DNA of 64,000 bases. Source: Agapanthus africanus (lineage: Eukaryota; Streptophyta; Magnoliopsida; Asparagales; Amaryllidaceae). The notes below the pieces were generated by a model, which was given only the letters and a program-made list of their open reading frames with translations, searched no databases and was not told the DNA's origin. Each line of letters starts with the position of its first letter. The first letter of the stretch is position 1. Shown piece by piece: positions 1-10,739 of this stretch. The stretch covers positions 219,686,996-219,750,995 of the forward strand of contig JASDDO010000024.1 of NCBI GenBank assembly GCA_030015575.1, written 5' to 3'. Made by a program: the position numbers and the translations under genes.

Positions 1-1
1 A

Positions 2-655
2 TACAACAATAGCTATCAGGCGAGCATTAGAATTGCACCATTCGCAGCACTCTATGGACGGAAGTGTCGTTCACCGCTAACTTGGGACAACATCGGAGAT
101 CGTGAACTCCTTGGACCAGAGATGATCGTGGCAACTGTGGATGTAGTTCGCACGATCAGGGAAAGAATGCGCATAGCCCAAGACCGACAGAAGCTTTGGG
201 CAGATGCTCAGCGGTGGCATATGGAGTTCCAACATATCGACCATGTTTTCTTAGAGATTTCTACAATCAGAGGAGTGATTTTCTTTGGCAAGAGAGGTAA
301 GCTAAGTCCAAGATACATAGAACTGTTCGACATACTCGAACGAGTTGGAGAAGTGGCATATCATTTAGCACTACCACCCTCATTGGAAGGAGTGCACAAT
401 GTGTTCCACATATCCCAGCTACGACGATATGTGAGCGACCCCAGCCACATAGTTGATCACTCCGAGCTCACAGTACAGACTGATCTAACCTGCGAGCAAC
501 AACCCGTTGAGATCCTTGACCAAAAGGTGAAGACACTACGGAACAAGGAAGTAAACTTGGTCCGAGTGATGTGGAGAAAGGATTCGCCGGGAGAATCAAC
601 ATGGGAACAAGAAGAAGACATGCATGCAAGATACCCTTACCTCTTTGAACGTTAG
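2..655 (+). CDS. Ty3/gypsy (Tekay-type) polyprotein, 3' part: integrase C-terminus and chromodomain
   Basis: This frame is open from the window edge to a TAG at 653-655 and is 5'-truncated by the window. It begins in the integrase region (motif ALYGRKCRSP), followed by the GKLSPRYI segment, the FHISQLRRY segment that marks the GPY/F region, and a chromodomain-like tail ending near STWEQEEDM. Integrase inserts retrotransposon cDNA into the genome; in chromoviruses the C-terminal chromodomain is thought to direct integration towards particular chromatin. A polypurine tract and LTR follow directly, so this is the end of pol. No stop or frameshift is visible in the part present. Divergence from the copy at 10740-13551 suggests a different Tekay subfamily. 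Confidence 0.88.
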   Translation, partial: YNNSYQASIRIAPFAALYGRKCRSPLTWDNIGDRELLGPEMIVATVDVVRTIRERMRIAQDRQKLWADAQRWHMEFQHIDHVFLEISTIRGVIFFGKRGKLSPRYIELFDILERVGEVAYHLALPPSLEGVHNVFHISQLRRYVSDPSHIVDHSELTVQTDLTCEQQPVEILDQKVKTLRNKEVNLVRVMWRKDSPGESTWEQEEDMHARYPYLFER

Positions 656-693
656 TCCATATGTAAATGTAAATTTCGAGGACGAAATTTTTA

Positions 694-707
694 TAAAGAG
701 GGTAGAA
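694..707 (+). other. Polypurine tract (plus-strand primer) of the left Tekay element
   Basis: A purine-rich stretch (AAAGAGGGTAGAA) sits immediately before the TGTAAC start of the LTR. It follows the phrase CGAGGACGAAATTT, commonly seen just upstream of Tekay/Del 3' LTRs. It would prime plus-strand DNA synthesis. Confidence 0.75.
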
Positions 708-824
708 TGTAACGACTCTAAAATTTTGTACGGAAATTTTACTGTTAATATACAAGAAATGAGTTTTATAGCCAGAATTTGAGTTATAAAGTACTTTTGT
801 TAAATAACAGCAAGAAACAACTTG

Positions 825-878
825 TAGCTCACTGGTAAAGCCTTGCACTGCTGTGACGCAGCCCCTGTGTTCGATTCC
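825..878 (+). promoter_or_regulatory. tRNA-like A box and B box inside the LTR
   Basis: TAGCTCACTGG (825-835) fits a pol III A box and TGTTCGATTCC (868-878) a B box, with 32 bp between them. The same pair at the same spacing occurs near the start of the LTRs at 51866 and 56808. The acceptor and T stems of a real tRNA do not pair well, so this is tRNA-derived or tRNA-like, not a tRNA gene. Confidence 0.5.
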
Positions 879-1240
879 CATCAGACGCATTATTTTTTCT
901 GAATTTTTTTAACTTTTTAGGAGCCCAAAAGTTTGCACGTGCAATACAGAGGGAAATGAAAAGTCATAAAAAATCAAACATGTAGAAAATGGAGTAAACA
1001 TGGATTTAATCATCTGGCACGAATCTCGAGGCCAGAAGCCCTAAATCGACCGGCCAAATTCCTCTAAAAACCGGCACCGACGGTCGGGATTGCTCCAATG
1101 AGCACCGCGCTTTGCACACACAGCTCTTCAACTATCCCCAACTCCCATGCACTGTTTGATTTCCCTGCAATCAAACAAAGACCCTTCATTTCACAATTAA
1201 ACATCATTTTAATGATTTTTAATCCACCATTTTAATTTCA

Positions 1241-1264
1241 AAACCCTAATTCTCGACTATAAAT
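1241..1264 (+). promoter_or_regulatory. LTR core promoter: telo-box AAACCCTAA and TATA box
   Basis: AAACCCTAA at 1241-1249 is followed by TATAAAT at 1258-1264. The two solo LTRs have the same arrangement (52518-52548 and 57333-57363). Telo-boxes are known plant promoter elements. Transcription would start about 30 bp further on, leaving a U3 of roughly 0.6 kb and a very long R. Confidence 0.55.
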
Positions 1265-3161
1265 ACCATTACCTACTTTGGTTCAGCACCATTCTGAAAA
1301 TTATAGCAAAATTCGCTCAAAACGTTTCTAAGTACAAGTGGAGTAAAGAGGAGTTAGCGAGCAAGTAACTTCCAGCGCAAATCGAAGCAACATCCGGAGT
1401 TCCCGCGACGCCACGACGACACTTTTCCTTTCCTAACCGTCTCCTTGAAACTTCTAAACCGTAAGTCCCTCCCAAACCCTCTTTCTCTTCATTGAATTTC
1501 ACCTTTAATCTTATGTCGGTAAAAGTGGAGTTATCACCGACATCTTTTTCTAAACCCTAGAAAACTCCTTCTCCTTAATACTTTGTTCAATCTAATTTTT
1601 ACACAATACTTGTGACCCTAAATACTAATATTTAGAATCAAGTTTAACTAAGAATCTCATGTGAAACATTCATACTTGAACGTTTTCATTAAAATACGAT
1701 GAACTTTATAAACACCTCTTTTAGTATTTGTTAAAACAATACATTTAGGAAAACTTCACGGGGTAACGACCTACCCCACATGCTAACTTGGTTTCATACC
1801 ACGATACTCTTTTGAATGGATATTTGTTACAAATATAATGTTACAATAAAATACCACTTACTTTAAAAAACCGGATTTCTTTTAAAGCAGTATTTCATAT
1901 CCTTTGCGATTACGCGTCTAAAACCCACTTTAGGAGACCCGCTAATGGACTGTGCGAATTATCGCACATCTTTAGGTTAGTAGAGCGAGATGCAGACCTC
2001 CTCACGGAGCATTCGGTCTAGAAAAGATTTAAATACGGTTTTTAAGAAATACGAATTTTCTATAAAATAAAAATATTTTTTAAAATTAAAATTATATAAA
2101 ATTATAAATCCATATTTTCAAAATATAATAAATCTATATTTTTTTCAAAAATGAAAAGATTAACAAATGACAATAAAATACCATCAAGATACCAAAAAGG
2201 CAAGTTTTTTAATAAAATACCATGAACTTTCCAAGCTAAATAATTATCACTAAAAATACCCCAAATACTTAAAATCCATGCTCATGAAAAACCCTAAATA
2301 ATACTAATCACCCTCGAGATTTAGTTTTAAACTATATTAAAATATTTTTTTCATAAAACCCCCTTGAGATATATTAAACAATATTTAAGGACTTTAGTAA
2401 ATATAGGTTTAAGCGGGATCAATTCTCTTGAGCCCCACGGAGCCGAAGAAAGTGAGTGCTTGCCTTTTTAAGGTAGACAGCCTAACGGAATTATCAATGG
2501 TAATTGCCTTGGAAAATGACACAAATCTTGCCGTCCATGTACAGCGGTTACCGATGGCTCCCAAACCTAATTCAAGAGCTAAATCTGTTTACAAGTGTCT
2601 GAATCAGTCTGAGTCTAATTCAAATCTGAATCCAAAATCACACATGAATACTTGAAATCAAACATTAAAATCAAACATGTATACTTGACTTGACTTGACC
2701 GAACCATAGTTATAACTTGACTTGACTATTTGAATACTTGATTACATCCTGAACATGAATACCTGAACATTTTGTATCCATAGTTTCGGCAAGTCTGATG
2801 ATTATAATCTATACAATACATTACGCGGGGATAAAGGGGTAGATTGGTACAGAACATATATCGTGGCACGAGAGATCACTTAAAAGACACCTACATGAAT
2901 TCTCGTGCCTTTGTCCCGTGGGTTATGACAGGGCCTTGTACTACATGTTATCATAGTCCACGGGATAAGATGGACTCCTCTCATATACATGAATACCTTC
3001 TGTATCAAACTACAAACAACCACGTTATAATAACCATCATCTACATGTACAACTTACATGTTCATTCACATTACTTGTTATATTCTCTTTCTTCTTTTGG
3101 GACTTACCGAGCGCTAGTTCGCTGACGACGTTCCTTTCTATTTGTTTCTTTGGAATGTTCG

Positions 3162-3239
3162 TCAGGAGGACATGACTCTCAGAAGATCGAGCCTAACAAG
3201 GAGGACTTGGACCAGCTTGCGATACAGCCTGACTTCTAG
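3162..3239 (+). other. Conserved 25-codon reading frame near the LTR 3' end
   Basis: From TCA at 3162 to TAG at 3237-3239 the frame encodes 25 residues including IEPNKEDLDQL. The LTR at 56808-59834 has a frame of exactly the same length and stop position encoding IEPTGEDLEQF. A CGTCAG|G acceptor-like site preceded by a pyrimidine-rich stretch lies at its start, and AATAAA follows about 100 bp after the stop. There is no in-frame ATG here, because one extra T separates it from the ATG seen in the other two LTRs. Function unknown; it could be a terminal exon. Confidence 0.4.
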
Positions 3240-3480
3240 TTCCTTGTACTTACCTTCCTGTATGCCACTGTTTAGGCACTGTTTATTATCATTGTATCTT
3301 TTTATTTTCAAGCAGTTGTATATAAAGATGAATGTAAATAAAGTTGTTGTTTATTTTATTACTCTCATTCTTGTACATTTTCATATATTGCTTAATTACG
3401 CTTAACGTATTTATTTCTTAATAAATACGTTGTGGCCTGCCACGTCACCGTTTCCGTCTACTGGGAAGCGGGGCGTGACA

Positions 3481-4546
3481 GACGCAGTTTTATGAAGTAT
3501 TATATGTGGTTTGTTTAAAATATATGTCTCGCTTTTATAAATGAGTTTTAAGAGGGTTTTCGTTTAAAAAATTCTTGTGTCGTCGTAGACACGTCAAAAT
3601 AATGAGAGTATAGCTCATTTGGAAACCTCTTTATGTGTATCAACTTGTGAAAATAGTATTCGGCTACTGTCTAATGGATCAGTCCTGCTCGGGTACTATA
3701 TAGCATAACTTATAACATCGCATCTCTACGGATCGCGCAAACATCCACATATGAGTGTCCAGCATCGATACTCCAAATCTCACGAGTGTCCATCATCGGC
3801 ACTCAAACTCATCCTTTACCGAGTGTCCTTCACCGACACTCAAAATCATCATAAATCTCGTGTCTAACATCAACACGTAAACCAGATATCATAGGTACCA
3901 ACTCGTCAGACCGGTCCTCTCTCGATATTAATAGCCCCGGTCGGTATCTCCTGGATACCCGCCGTGCATTAATTTATCTCCAGTATCGAGTGTCCCGGGC
4001 TCCTCGCCTCATATGCGGCTTTGCTGCCTCTTGGCCTTAACCGGGTCCACCATGTATCCGAATGTATACTTTCCCACTCAGTCCGGATGATGTAAAATGT
4101 CCGCGACCGTATAGCTCCCCCACTCGGTTCGGAATAAAATCAAATCAGAAAACACCAAGCTCATGGTGGACGCCGACTCATCATATCAAGAGAAAACAAC
4201 ATTTTTAAAATATACTCAAGTTTTTATAAATCACATCGCGGTTTTTAAATCCATGGAAAACATCAAGTTCCGAAGAACAATATTTGCATAATTCCTTTTG
4301 ATGATTATATGTGTGTATGTATGTGTAACAGTGTCCCATACCACTGAGATATATCATCGTAGATAAAAATATCATAAAATCTATATCGATCATATACGAA
4401 TACCCATGATAATGGTATTCACTTCTCAATCAGCAAGTATACTAATGCGTCGTGCATATATATAGTCAACACACGAACAGATGTGGCAGTTCCTACTGTG
4501 TCATGGCAATACTAATAATGTGTAAAGCAGCATGCGCATCTGTGCA
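3481..4546. other. Non-coding interval with short imperfect repeats
   Basis: I see no gene. At about 3750-3885 a motif of the form GAGTGTCCAKCATCGRCACTC recurs three to four times with drift. The last 70 bp (about 4480-4546) resemble 24840-24915 on the other side of the copia element, so the insertion target was itself a local repeat. The interval is probably old transposon DNA but I cannot assign it. Confidence 0.4.
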
Positions 4547-4551
4547 TGTGC

Positions 4552-6586
4552 AGTTGGATATAGTGCCCACAAATTCAATTATTGGATCGCAGACACGTGA
4601 TTGCAATGATTGAGGGATGACCTATACCGGCAGGACAGTCTTACTCGAGATGATAGTATGCTATCTGGTTTGTCTTTATCATCGTGTACATACTTCAGGT
4701 GACATTACAGATCACTATTACACGTTGATAGAGCCCTTAGGATTCTTTCTTGAATGCCAGCAGTATGATGGCGATCATATACGTAGGAGCAGGGGTCTAT
4801 AAGCACATCCTTAAAAGGCCCCTAGTCGAGGGAGTTTCGAGACAGGGCATCGATACTCCAAAGTAGACTAGTGTATACAGTTCGAGACCCCGACGAGGGG
4901 AGGTGGCCGGTCTCACAAGCCATTGGTGTCAGTTGGTTCACCTAGATGTATGCAGGTGCTCATTGGGTTATGAGTACACCGGACGGACTCGCTGGGAACA
5001 GCTAGTTGGTATTATACCTGTCGTCGGATAGCAGTTTCCTGGTGACATGTGTACAGGTTAGTCTATCTACCTGAGATCGTCATTTGTCTCGTATGAGTTC
5101 CCACTGTGCTTTGATTACTACCCTACCACGGCTCAAAGGAGTCGTGCAAACGGGTTTTAGTTGGGTACAGTCCCGAGCCACATGGAGGCAGTGAGCGAAT
5201 CGACAGGGGATTCATCTCTTCCGGTATTGGGGGTAAGATCATGCTGTGTCTGGAGAGCCATTACACAAAGTCCCTGACCAGGGCAAGCGAGATTTACTGG
5301 TAGGTATTCCAATAGTATCTCCGGGTGTTCTGGGCTACACTCCGACACGACTTATACCGCTATTGGGGTCTGACGTTTACCAGCCCCCTAGGCCTGATAT
5401 GCGATACTCATAGACGAACGGACCGGACTGTACGGATATTGTCATCGACAGGCTCAGTAGAGTTTCAGGATGAGTTTGCTCATCGGCCTCCCTTTTGCTC
5501 AATACCTTGGCAGCCGTTACGCACAGCTAGTGCCACTGACGTGCTTGTGGTTAAACCCACTGCCAGCGTATTGACGAGTCTTTAGAGTCCCCCACAGAAA
5601 GTTTTCCAAGTTCGAGTGAAACGTTGTAGAGGTCGTATGGTTTTATGGCAGGGTTCGATCATATACGTGCACTTGTGCACGGATCATAATCGGACGGATC
5701 ATACTAGTGGGCTTTGGTTTAAGCCGGATGCTAGTATTAGATTGGTTGGATTACTTTCGTCTCGTTGTATTCGTATTCAGTCGGAATGCGGATTCTGGTA
5801 TGTATATACAGGTGAGGGTATTCTTGTGATCCGTCACGAGTTTACTTTAGAAGATGTCATTATATTTATTGGTTTAAACATTTGGATTAATGTTTATTAA
5901 GTGGAAATTGTGAGTGCAAGTCATGATCAAGAGCATTAAATGTGGCATGTGCATATTTGGTGAGTCATGATGTCATTTTTTGTGCCATATCTAATCTCTT
6001 GATTAATTATTGTATGGGATTGAGATGTGGAGAGAGAGAGAGGGCAGCCACTATAGGTGGGGCTTGGTTCTTGATTTGTTAAGAGAGCTCTCACATTTTT
6101 CATCTCACACAATAAGCAAGCTCTTCTTCTTCTTCACTAGTTTTCTTCTTGTGCTCACAACTTCCATTAATGGCTTCTTCAACCTCCATCTATACCATCT
6201 CATGTGTTGAGAATCCATGGATGTCATGAGACAAATTAATCACACACATTCTCTACTTCACCTTAGATATGTCGGCTAGCAAACTTCATATCCGAGTTGC
6301 TTCGGTTTTGAAGCAGGAGCCCGTAAAAAGATTCCTTGACGTGGTGACACTTCGACGAAGAGACCGGAGATCGAGCTTGATCGGAGATGCCGCGAAGAGC
6401 TAAAAATGGTGGCTAAAGATCGAAGGACACGGATCGATCGGTATAGCCATTCTAACTTCTTTGTAGTTGCTAGTATAGGGTTAATAGAACGATCCGGGTG
6501 AAAGACTGCGTTAGCGCCAGTTTATAAAAGTTTTTGTTCCGCATTTGGCCTTGGATTGACGGCCGGGGCGCTACCGTAGACTTACA
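4552..6586 (+). repeat. 5' LTR of the copia-type element
   Basis: It aligns end to end with 22625-24659 with scattered substitutions and small indels, for example in the GA-rich run near 6030 and the CTT repeats near 6125. It ends GTAGACTTACA directly before the primer binding site. The first bases have drifted: AGTTGGATA here against TATTGGATA in the 3' copy, both readable as decayed TGTTGGATA. Short ORFs inside it (such as 5325-5585) lie in the non-coding LTR and are not genes. Confidence 0.85.
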
Positions 6587-6600
6587 TGGTATCAGAGCCA
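6587..6600 (+). other. Primer binding site (initiator tRNA-Met type)
   Basis: TGGTATCAGAGCCA immediately after the LTR end matches the sequence complementary to the 3' end of plant initiator tRNA-Met, the usual minus-strand primer of copia and many gypsy elements. Confidence 0.88.
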
Positions 6601-7591
6601 CGCCATTAACCCATACTAGCTTGTTCTAACATGTTTAAAATATCGATCGACCGAATTTTCTAAAACCGCAATTCCATTTTTCAAGTTTCTGCCGAATTTT
6701 TAAAGTCGTCTAAAAATTATTTTGGGTATATCAGAAAATCGTGCAGGCTTTTTTAAGACCCTGGAAGAAATTTGATAGCACGTTCTGACCATCACACCGC
6801 GGAACCGCGACCAAACCATGTATGGTGGACACAGTGCACCATTTTTCTTCTGGGTGTCTTTTATATGGAATAGTGGTTTCTGAGATGTTTTGTTTTGGCC
6901 CAGATTTGTTTGAGTGCTGGATTTGCACTTGGGGCCATTTAGGGAAGTTTAGTCGATCGGAATTTTAAATACGTTAGTTTACAGTACATACATTTCTATC
7001 TGCGATCGTGAATGTCATTTGATCGGTACAACTTGTCTAATCGCTATAGTTCCTTTAGACGGGTTTGCGAACATGACATTCACGTTGATGTTCTGTGTTA
7101 TGCTGTGATGTTGCGGATTTGTCATGGTGGATAGCTTGCATGCAATGGTAGTGCAGTTTGGATTTGTTTGTACATTTGATATCGCGGGGCGAGCGTCCGA
7201 CATATGGACGGTTGTCACTACCTGTTTGTATATTATTCTTTTGAGGCATGACCGGGTTGAGGTCGATGTACCCGTTGTACATATTTTCTTTTCTGTACTA
7301 GGATTACCCCACGGTGGAGTGCACGGATAGCCGGGTTCTAGAGGGAAACGGGCCCGCATCTCATGGCTTCGAGACGGAGGGGGATTCACTCAAGAATTGG
7401 CGGGCTATTCGCCGCACTCATAGGGGGTACAGGTTGACCCAAGGAGGGGTGCTCAAGTTACCGGATTCTGAAGTGCAGTGTGGTCCATTCACTTTGCTGA
7501 AGGGGGCTGCCTCACTTCTGGTTTTGGCGGGTAACTTGCCGCACTCGTAGGGGTCTAGGTTTTCATTGCACAGGCTATCCACACGACCAGG
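6601..7591 (+). other. Left internal part of the copia-type element
   Basis: About 1 kb of leader or internal sequence between the primer binding site and the nested Tekay element. No protein domain is recognisable in any frame. A phrase around GCCGCACTC.TAGGGG occurs twice, near 7411 and 7538. The sequence resumes at 17910. The last five bases (CCAGG, 7587-7591) are the target duplication of the Tekay insertion. Confidence 0.6.
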
Positions 7592-10500
7592 TGTCACGCC
7601 CCGCTTCCCAGAGTACGCTAGATTGGGCACATGACATAGCCAACCATGCTACCTGTGGGTAGGAAGTATCCATCCACAGTCACATTACGGCTGTAGAGAT
7701 ATCAAGAACAAGATAAAACTATCTAAAACATGTCCATAATCCAGAATAACAGGAGTCAATAATAAATAAATGCGGAAGCAAATGATCCAATACAAATAAC
7801 TGAAAAGTGTGTCCCATAATGCGGGCTCATATCAGGAAATAAATGCAGGAAATAAAACTAACTACTACTGAACTCACAGCTCAGCCTGCTGGCTGAAGTA
7901 CTCCTGCTCGGACTGCAACAACGGTACGGAATCTGGGCCATGCAAAACCCAGACGTCAGCGCGTCATGTCATCAAGTAATATGATATGAACAGTGTAGCA
8001 GGCAATGTAATATAAACATGAATACAGCAAGAATAACAATAATATGAATCATACCAGTACAGGGTAGCGTGCAGTGGGTAAACTAAACTGTTCTATCAGG
8101 TTTTCTATTCTAAAGTCTTTGAAATCAATTGATGAATCATCGATGTAACTCAATAGTATCCCGTACATACCCGGGACCACGGCCACAATATTCTCGGCTG
8201 CAGCCAAGACATGCCGCTAGGCACAAAACAGGAATGTGTACACTCAATACAGGTAGTGAACTGTCGAGTTACAAGTCAGATTTCACCTTTGATTTCCCCA
8301 TACCCCCAAGTTATATGTGTATGTCAAGTCAGGTATCCAGTAATCAAGAAACTAATGCCAACACAGGATCAGGTAAACAGGTTTGTCTAGATAGACAACA
8401 GGAACGGTCCATGAGGACTACATGTTATGTTTGTTGGCATTAGACACAAGATCAGGTAACAGGTAAAGCCATGGTACATCAGGTCAAGCCAGGTAATGTA
8501 TAAAGGTGTCATGTCATGTCAAGAGTGTACGGTACCATGTCATGTTAAGTAGGAAGTGTAACAGGTCATGTCAGGAAGCACAAGATGTCATGTGGGTGCT
8601 CATAATCAAACTAACATAAGCATGTGTATAAATAAACAAGCATGAGTATTATCAGAACAATAAACTGGAACATGTAATATGATATGCAAATAGATATAAT
8701 TTCAAGGATATGGATGCACAGTTATCGATTAGGGTTACATTTATAGTTCCAATATTAATTAGGATGCAATTTATTAAACATGGAGTGTTAATATCACATT
8801 ATTATGTAGTAATGTGATCTATGGATGCAATTATATGTATCTTAAATGAGATGGATGCAAACGGGTATCCGAAAAGTTATAAAACTATAAAATGGTAATG
8901 TGGGATGTACAACTAAGCAATATGTGATATAAATATTGATATAATAATATGAATATGGATAGCATATTCAAAGCGGTTAATAACTATAAAAGTGGTATTG
9001 ATTAACCATGCACAAGAAAGTTCCGTTCAGAAATTCAGCGTCACCCTAATTTGTAAAATAGCTTAAAAATAACAAACGTTCTCCAAACGGGACGTGTCTT
9101 ATACCAAAACAAAGATAATTCAATAAGGTTTTCAGTTTTATAAATATAAGTATCTCAGGTTGTCCCTACAAAAAGTTATGAACATTCGAAGTTGAAAGTT
9201 TGCTGCTGGAATTTCCCTGGACAGCAGTTTGGAGATATTTTCATTTGCATTTTACGTTATTTAAACAATTTATTTTGCAAGTAAATATTTCATAGAGTTA
9301 TAGTATTCTGAGTTAGCTTCGTAACGAACTAAAGAACGTATACTAATGATTTTTCTATGATTTATAATAAATTTTATAAGGTAAGGTGTACAGTAAATTT
9401 CAGATTTGTCGTATCCGCTTTTTCAACGACGTTTCATGTGTAAACTATAATATTTTAAATATATAATATCATAAAATGCAGATTATAAACTAATTAAAGA
9501 TAATAATAAGAAATATTACGACGATGTATATTTTAATTGATATGGATGCAGTATAATGTAATCTAGTATGTCACAAGATAAGTTTTCATGATCTAGATTT
9601 AATATGATATAAACGGATGCAAACGGAACATCGAAACGTTATAAAATTAAACATGGGGCACTAGATTTAAACTATAGGTATGGTATTTATTTAAATAGGT
9701 ATAAAATGAATTATATAGCATGTAGCAAGATTAACTTGCCTCGATGGGTCGCGAATCGAGAAAACGGAACGTTAACCGTCGGCGGGGAAAACTCGCGACG
9801 GGCGCACGGTTCACGGAATGAACCCAAACGACGAACAAAGGAACCACACGGGTCAGGGTACCTCGCTGGAACGTCGAGAAGCGTCACCGGCATGACGGAA
9901 TTCCGGCAACAAAAGAACAGTTAAAAAAATGAGAAACAAGACATGAAGCAAGAAGAGAAAGAATGATAAAGAGAAGTACGAGAGAATATATGAGGGGGAG
10001 AGAGAGAGAAAAAAAAGTGGAGGGAGAGAGAGAAAGTGGGGCCCACGGGGTTAAAGGGGAGGTTGCGATTGGCTGAGAGAATAAATTGAGAAGGATATAA
10101 AAGATTGTAAAAATATTATATGGTTAACTTAAAGATTTAAAAGATAGGTAATGAACAGTAAGATATCAGGTTAGTTAGAAAAAATATATGCGATGGTTTT
10201 AATAATATTAAAATTTGGGATTTTGGCGCCAAATAAAATATTTCCAAATCGCGCCCGGGTCGAGTTCAAAAATTTGAAATTGAAATAATAGGATTTTAAG
10301 CGGGATCCAAATTTTAAAATTAAGTGTTTTATGATTAAAAAGCATACCCCCAAAACGGACACACGTACGTGCACGTAGCCATCCAAACTCGCCCGTTTCA
10401 CTGAACGGGACGAGAACACAATGCACGGACGCTACCACGAGGCTAGGGGTGTCAAGTAGGCCAAGATGAATATTTTCAATTTTATTTTAGATGCCAAAAT

Positions 10501-10631
10501 TTGTTATATGTAGAAATGACTTTGCCGGGTAAATTTTACAGTAAGCAACAAATAAGCAAGTTAAATTAAATGAGTACCACATTATGCTCAAAAAGTAACT
10601 GAAAATAGTAGTATTGGGCTCGGGTGTTACA
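7592..10631 (-). repeat. 3' LTR of the nested Tekay element (3040 bp)
   Basis: It matches 14768-17904 throughout, but has only one copy (8153-8246) of a 94 bp unit that is duplicated in the 5' LTR. Its end in element orientation is GGGAAGCGGGGCGTGACA, as in the other Tekay LTRs. Short frames inside it (8129-8443, 9706-9924, 10171-10419) recur in the other LTR copy as expected for duplicated non-coding DNA, and I do not call them genes. Confidence 0.92.
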
Positions 10632-10739
10632 TTATACCCAACTACAAAAAGAATTTCGTCTTCGAAATTCCAAGAATACAAAGATAGATAACTACAAGAA
10701 AAGGTGAGGAAACTTCTGCCGGATTTCATCTTCTCGTTC

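Larger units (their letters stand above)
708..3480 (+). mobile_element. 3' LTR of the left Tekay-type element (2773 bp)
   Basis: The LTR starts TGTAACGACTC after the polypurine tract and ends GGGAAGCGGGGCGTGACA, the same 18 bp end found on every other Tekay-type LTR in the window. It contains a tRNA-like A/B box pair (825-878), a telo-box and TATA box (1241-1264), a splice-donor-like GTAAGTCC (1461), a conserved short reading frame (3162-3239) and AATAAA (3337-3342). Longer frames within it, such as 2428-2655, look like chance ORFs. The element's 5' side is outside the window, so its target duplication cannot be checked. Confidence 0.85.

Noticed and set aside
816-890. A true tRNA gene
   Set aside because: A and B boxes are present, but acceptor and T stems do not pair and the segment lies in an LTR; called tRNA-like only.
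9711-9893. Possible 60-codon LTR gene starting MPVTLLDVPARYP, with a GC-type donor (also at 16972-17154)
   Set aside because: The differences I noted between the two copies are non-synonymous and no matching acceptor phase was convincing; most likely chance ORF in a GC-rich leader.
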